From Chloroflexota bacterium (GTDB taxonomy: Bacteria; Chloroflexota; Limnocylindria; Limnocylindrales; CSP1-4), in contig PMIQ01000246.1 in NCBI GenBank assembly GCA_003157175.1, forward strand, positions 9,506-18,156: 8,651 nucleotides of DNA. Reading direction: 5' to 3'. The notes below the pieces were generated by a model. The model did no database searches. It worked only from the letters and a program-made list of their open reading frames with translations, and was not told the origin of the DNA. Shown one piece after another: positions 6,235 to 8,651 of this stretch; within the stretch, counting starts at the first letter, position 1, and every line of letters starts with the position of its first letter. The position numbers and the translations under genes were made by a program.

Positions 6235-6483
6235 ATGAGCAAGGTACTGATCACCATCCCCGATGAACTGCTCGACCGGATAGATCGCGCGGTAAAGGCC
6301 CGAAAGATCACTCGAAGCCGCTTCATCGAAGAGTCTGCCCAACATGAGCTTGGCTGGCCCGCGGCCGATTCGATGGATGCAGCCGTGAACCAGGCGCGAG
6401 AGGCGCTGGCGTCCGCGGGACGGTTTGAGTCTGCGGGGCTGATCCGGCGAGATAGAGATTCGCGCGATGCCACCCGCCGCTGA
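6235..6483 (+). CDS. vapB: VapB-type antitoxin, ribbon-helix-helix
   Basis: Antitoxin of 82 residues paired with the following PIN toxin. Residues about 2-40 form a ribbon-helix-helix DNA-binding domain (strand KVLITIP, then helices DELLDRIDRAVKARK and TRSRFIEESAQHEL). The C-terminal part (ALASAGRFESAGLIRRDRD, about 57-75) has the ESxxxIRxDR pattern used by VapB proteins to fill the toxin active site. The start at 6235 is chosen because the RHH strand begins right there; an upstream in-frame start at 6133 would add 34 residues of non-homologous, Arg/Gly-rich sequence and would run through the operator. It overlaps vapC by 17 bases, so translation is probably coupled. No ribosome binding site is visible, consistent with a leaderless message. 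The dyad upstream suggests autoregulation. Confidence 0.88.
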   Translation: MSKVLITIPDELLDRIDRAVKARKITRSRFIEESAQHELGWPAADSMDAAVNQAREALASAGRFESAGLIRRDRDSRDATRR

Positions 6484-6898
6484 CATTCTGTGCGACGCAA
6501 GCGTCGTCCTCAAGTGGTTCCACAGTGAAGGCGAGGAGGAGGTCGAAGCGTCTCGGGCGCTTCTGGACCTGCATCGGTCTCACGCGATGGCCTTGTCCGT
6601 GCTCGACCTGACCGCGTATGAGGTAGGGAACGCACTTCTGCGCGGCATAGGCGTTGGGGCGGACAAGGTGTCGGCTGTGCTGGACGCGCTGGATGTCATC
6701 TGCCCGCGTCTCGCGCTGACGCCGGCGGAACTCTCCCACGCGGCACTCCTGGCCGAGGGTCATCGCCTGACGATGTACGACGCGGCTTATGCCGCCGCCG
6801 CGAAAGCGCGGCACGCTGAACTGGCCACGCTAGATCGCGCGCTGCTCCAAGCCGGTCTTGGCCGTAGGCCGTCGGAGATCTTGGCCGGCCTGTCATAG
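6467..6898 (+). CDS. vapC: VapC-type PIN-domain ribonuclease toxin
   Basis: Toxin of 143 residues of the PIN family, a metal-dependent RNase that in characterised members cleaves tRNA or rRNA to stop translation. All four acidic residues expected in the active site are present: D10 in CDASVVLKWF, E52 in TAYEVGNAL, D105 in TMYDAAYAA and D123 in ATLDRAL, so the toxin should be active. Length is within the family range (130-145). The ATG at 6467 lies within the end of vapB, giving a 17-base overlap typical of vapBC operons. The 48 bases downstream separate it from the broken hsdM fragment. The RNA target cannot be deduced. Confidence 0.93.
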   Translation: MPPAADILCDASVVLKWFHSEGEEEVEASRALLDLHRSHAMALSVLDLTAYEVGNALLRGIGVGADKVSAVLDALDVICPRLALTPAELSHAALLAEGHRLTMYDAAYAAAAKARHAELATLDRALLQAGLGRRPSEILAGLS

Positions 6899-6946
6899 CG
6901 CCCTGATAGAGTAGGCCAACACCGTCACGCATCCCGGGGGACCCCC

Positions 6947-7108
6947 TTGGCCGAGGCCAGCGCCGCCACAAACCACTCAGCGCCCAACAACCACGCCGGC
7001 CTGATCTGGGCCATCGCCGATCTGCTGCGCGGCGACTACAAGCGGTCCGAGTACGGCCGAGTCATCCTGCCGCTCGTCCTGCTCCGGCGCCTCGATTGCG
7101 TCCTCGAG
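6947..7108 (+). repeat. Direct repeat, copy 1 (hsdM 5' end)
   Basis: Aligns without gaps to 7946-8107, exactly 999 bases downstream, with 14 mismatches in 162 bases. A 72-base block is identical (6988-7059 with 7987-8058). In codons 17-54 all six mismatches are synonymous. Confidence 0.93.
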
Positions 7109-7213
7109 CCAAGTCGTTGCTGCAGTCAGAGACTCCCCGACGTGCCTGCCCTCAGCCGGCCATGCGCATACGGTGCTGGGCGACATCGAGCCCGAGTCCG
7201 GACCGAGCGGTAG
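6947..7213 (+). pseudogene. hsdM: Broken 5' fragment of type I methyltransferase gene hsdM
   Basis: From a TTG at 6947 the frame encodes the first 54 residues of a type I modification subunit (for example [20 protein letters not shown] and [20 protein letters not shown]), matching the second hsdM at 7946. Similarity ends abruptly at 7108, after codon 54. The frame runs on to a TAG at 7211-7213, but those last 34 residues are unrelated and lie mostly antisense to the minus-strand gene at 7152-7517. The methyltransferase catalytic domain is missing, so any product is at most an N-terminal helical domain. It keeps its own ribosome binding site GGGGGA (6936-6941), like the second copy (7934-7939), so it was once a real gene start. 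It directly follows vapBC. Confidence 0.85.
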
Positions 7214-7517
7214 AGACAAGCAGGCGACCGGAACTGACTCGACCGCGCCTGCCATTCGCCCAGTGCCAGTCAAGGATGAGGCACTTCGCAGGCATCCCGC
7301 GCTCGACCGCGGCAAGGACCGCCGGCCAGGCTTCGCGCGTGGACCCGAAACGGCCGAGGATCTTGTTGGAGGGGATCAACCTGAGCGAGTATCCGACCGC
7401 TCCGTCGATGACGATGCCGAAGCCTTCAGCTTCCATCCGGGCATACCGCCCGATCTCCACCTTCCCGGATTCGAGAATGTCGGCGAAGTCGGGGTTACCG
7501 TCGTCGTTGGTATGCAT
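7152..7517 (-). CDS. Unrecognised partner gene of the BrnT toxin, candidate antitoxin
   Basis: Second gene of a minus-strand pair; its start (ATG at 7517, or GTG at 7520) overlaps the end of the BrnT-like gene by 23-26 bases, so translation is probably coupled. It encodes about 121 residues: an acidic N-terminus, a strand-rich middle ([20 protein letters not shown], then [20 protein letters not shown]), a segment [20 protein letters not shown], and a basic tail. No signal peptide or membrane segment is seen. The usual partner of BrnT is BrnA, a ribbon-helix-helix protein, but I cannot find the BrnA helix pattern here. By position it is the candidate antitoxin; it could instead be an unrelated co-transcribed gene. 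It ends about 43 bases from the break point of the truncated hsdM. Confidence 0.68.
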   Translation of the reverse strand: MHTNDDGNPDFADILESGKVEIGRYARMEAEGFGIVIDGAVGYSLRLIPSNKILGRFGSTREAWPAVLAAVERGMPAKCLILDWHWANGRRGRVSSGRLLVSTARSGLGLDVAQHRMRMAG

Positions 7518-7773
7518 CACGTTCGCGCTTCGAGGCGCGCCATGCGGAAATGATCCGGGGTCGCACCCCGTCCTCGGAGGTTACCACCACCAGGATCCTG
7601 CCGAGATCCGAGTAGCCGATCGTCTTGAACCGCGGCTCCTCAGCCGAGTGGAGTTCGTCGAACCAGGTGAACCTGAGGTGCCCGCGAAGCACCGTCCGGG
7701 CCTCGTCGAACCAAATGCCGCGTTTCCGGACATTCTCCATCTCCTTGTCGGAATCCCACGTGTACTCAACCAC
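7495..7773 (-). CDS. brnT: BrnT-family (DUF497) toxin
   Basis: Small protein of 92 residues, the size of characterised BrnT, a ribonuclease toxin with a RelE-like fold that inhibits translation. The family pattern is visible throughout: VEYTWDSDKEMENVRKRGI (FEWDxxKxxxNxxKHGI-like), FDEARTVLRG, the central EEPRFKTIGYSDLGRILVVV (ExRxxxIGxSxxGRxLxVV), and the C-terminal [18 protein letters not shown] (xRIISARxAxxxERxxY). The start is a GTG at 7773. No clear ribosome binding site precedes it. It is the first gene of a two-gene minus-strand unit and is divergent from the intact hsdM 172 bases away. In typical operons brnT comes first and brnA second, as in the order seen here, but the second gene is not recognisably BrnA. 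Confidence 0.87.
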   Translation of the reverse strand: MVEYTWDSDKEMENVRKRGIWFDEARTVLRGHLRFTWFDELHSAEEPRFKTIGYSDLGRILVVVTSEDGVRPRIISAWRASKRERDAYQRRR

Positions 7774-7870
7774 GCGCCCGAGACTATCGATCGCCTCTCA
7801 TCTGCCGCTTACTTCGGAATGGGGCCCAATTGCGCGAGCGAGTTCGGCTTGGGCACGGCCGGATCGCCGT

Positions 7871-7924
7871 TTCCGCGGTGGGTTCAGTCGTTACAGTTGG
7901 TGCCATGAAGCCGCGACCGCGGAA
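7871..7924. promoter_or_regulatory. 9-bp inverted repeat in the brnT-hsdM divergent region
   Basis: TTCCGCGGT (7871-7879) and ACCGCGGAA (7916-7924) are perfect inverted repeats with 36 bases between them, ending 21 bases before the hsdM GTG. A weak -10-like TACAGT (7892-7897) lies between the arms. The arrangement suits two operator half-sites flanking the hsdM promoter, or a hairpin in its leader. No such repeat is seen ahead of the truncated hsdM copy. Confidence 0.45.
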
Positions 7925-7945
7925 CATCAGCACGGGGGATTTGGC

Positions 7946-8107
7946 GTGACCGAGGGCAGCGCCGCCACCACCCACGCCGCGCCCACCAACCACGCCGGCC
8001 TGATCTGGGCCATCGCCGATCTGCTGCGCGGCGACTACAAGCGGTCCGAGTACGGCCGCGTCATCCTGCCACTCGTCCTGCTCCGCCGGCTCGACTGCGT
8101 CCTGGAG
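7946..8107 (+). repeat. Direct repeat, copy 2 (hsdM 5' end)
   Basis: Partner of the repeat at 6947-7108 and part of the apparently intact hsdM. The similarity stops in both copies after codon 54 because only this copy continues into hsdM sequence. Confidence 0.93.
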
Positions 8108-8651
8108 CCCACCAAGGCCCAGGTCCTCGCCCGCGCCAAGACCCTGACCGTCCAGACCGTCGGCCCCGTCCTCAAGACCGTTACCGGCGTCGAGGCCTAC
8201 AACACCTCGCGCCTGAACCTGCGGGCCGTCCTCGCCGACCCCGGGCAGGTCGCCGGCAACCTCCGCGCCTGGATCGCCGCCTTCGACGCCGACACCCGCG
8301 ACGTCATCGAGAAGTTCGACTTCGACGCCCAGATCGGCCGCCTCGACCGCGCCAAGCTCCTGTACCTCGTCCTCTCGAAGGTGACCGAGGTCGACCTCCA
8401 CCCCGACAAGGTCAGCAACGTCGAGATGGGGTATCTCTACGAGGAGCTGCTCCGCAAGTTCTCCGAGCTGTCCAACGAGACTGCCGGCGAGCACTTCACG
8501 CCGCGCGAAGTCATCCGCCTGATGGTCGATCTCCTCTTCATCGAGGACGACGACGTCCTGCAAACGCCCGGCACCGTTCGAACCATGCTCGATCCCGCCT
8601 GCGGTACCGGCGGCATGATCTCGGTCGGCCAGGCCTACCTGCGCGAGCTGA
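7946..8651 (+). CDS. hsdM: Type I restriction-modification DNA methyltransferase subunit M (5' part)
   Basis: N-terminal 235 residues of the modification subunit of a type I system; the gene runs off the window. HsdM uses S-adenosylmethionine to make N6-methyladenine, working with HsdS for recognition and with HsdR for restriction. Residues about 16-165 form the helical HsdM N-terminal domain ([19 protein letters not shown] and on). From about residue 166 the N6-methyltransferase domain begins (MGYLYEELLRKFSE, then GEHFTPREV with H183), and the SAM-binding motif DPACGTGG is intact at 216-223. The NPPF/NPPY catalytic motif would lie beyond the edge. The start is a GTG at 7946 with GGGGGA (7934-7939) 6 bases upstream. 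The first 54 codons duplicate the broken copy at 6947. hsdS and hsdR are expected downstream but cannot be seen. Confidence 0.94.
   Translation, partial: MTEGSAATTHAAPTNHAGLIWAIADLLRGDYKRSEYGRVILPLVLLRRLDCVLEPTKAQVLARAKTLTVQTVGPVLKTVTGVEAYNTSRLNLRAVLADPGQVAGNLRAWIAAFDADTRDVIEKFDFDAQIGRLDRAKLLYLVLSKVTEVDLHPDKVSNVEMGYLYEELLRKFSELSNETAGEHFTPREVIRLMVDLLFIEDDDVLQTPGTVRTMLDPACGTGGMISVGQAYLREL

Noticed and set aside
7112..7892. AGTCGTT at 7112-7118 and 7886-7892 as an insertion target-site duplication around the BrnT module
   Set aside because: A 7-base match in this much sequence is expected by chance, and no terminal inverted repeats or transposase accompany it.
7096..7908. 270-residue plus-strand open frame across the BrnT module
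   Set aside because: Its translation has no recognisable domain and is antisense to brnT and its partner, whose family pattern and overlap are convincing. It is a high-GC shadow.
7784..8563. 259-residue minus-strand open frame opposite hsdM
   Set aside because: HsdM motifs on the plus strand are clear; the antisense product is repetitive Gly/Val/Asp-rich sequence typical of a shadow.
1..8651. CRISPR arrays, tRNA or rRNA genes, insertion sequences with transposase
   Set aside because: No regularly spaced repeats, no cloverleaf-like sequence and no transposase or integrase coding region could be recognised by eye.

Overview
The window is a GC-rich bacterial chromosome segment with no ribosomal or transfer RNA genes. 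The gene mix is compatible with an uncultivated, soil or water Chloroflexota-like (or actinobacterial) lineage: a group III-type phosphofructokinase, a secreted Asp-box protein on a Thr/Pro/Ala linker, many toxin-antitoxin genes and GTG/TTG starts. That placement is an inference from style only; no marker gene is present.

Layout: the left half (1-5366) is mostly housekeeping and signalling. It holds the 3' end of an unidentified gene, a bacterial ferritin with a complete ferroxidase site, a GNAT acetyltransferase whose homology starts upstream of any normal start codon, a 6-phosphofructokinase, and a cytosolic PAS-GGDEF diguanylate cyclase with an intact inhibitory site. Convergent to these lies a secreted BNR/Asp-box propeller-like protein. 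None of these genes forms an obvious operon with the others.

The right half (5367-8651) is accessory in character. It starts with a gene-poor stretch holding the last ~43 codons of a lost MDR-family (zinc-type alcohol dehydrogenase/quinone oxidoreductase) gene and a small Pro-rich orphan ORF. Then comes a complete vapBC operon with a strong dyad over its putative promoter, directly followed by a broken 5' fragment of a type I restriction-modification hsdM gene. Next, on the opposite strand, is a two-gene module: a BrnT-family toxin and an overlapping downstream gene that does not look like BrnA. Last is the 5' part of an apparently intact hsdM that runs off the window.

The most interesting structure is this last block. 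The first 54 codons of hsdM occur twice, ungapped, 999 bp apart (162 nt, 14 differences, with a 72-nt exact core). The BrnT module lies exactly between the copies. The layout looks like insertion or recombination at the hsdM 5' end that left a broken copy and a rebuilt copy, with toxin-antitoxin modules clustered on the restriction-modification locus. The second gene of the BrnT module is a candidate undescribed antitoxin.
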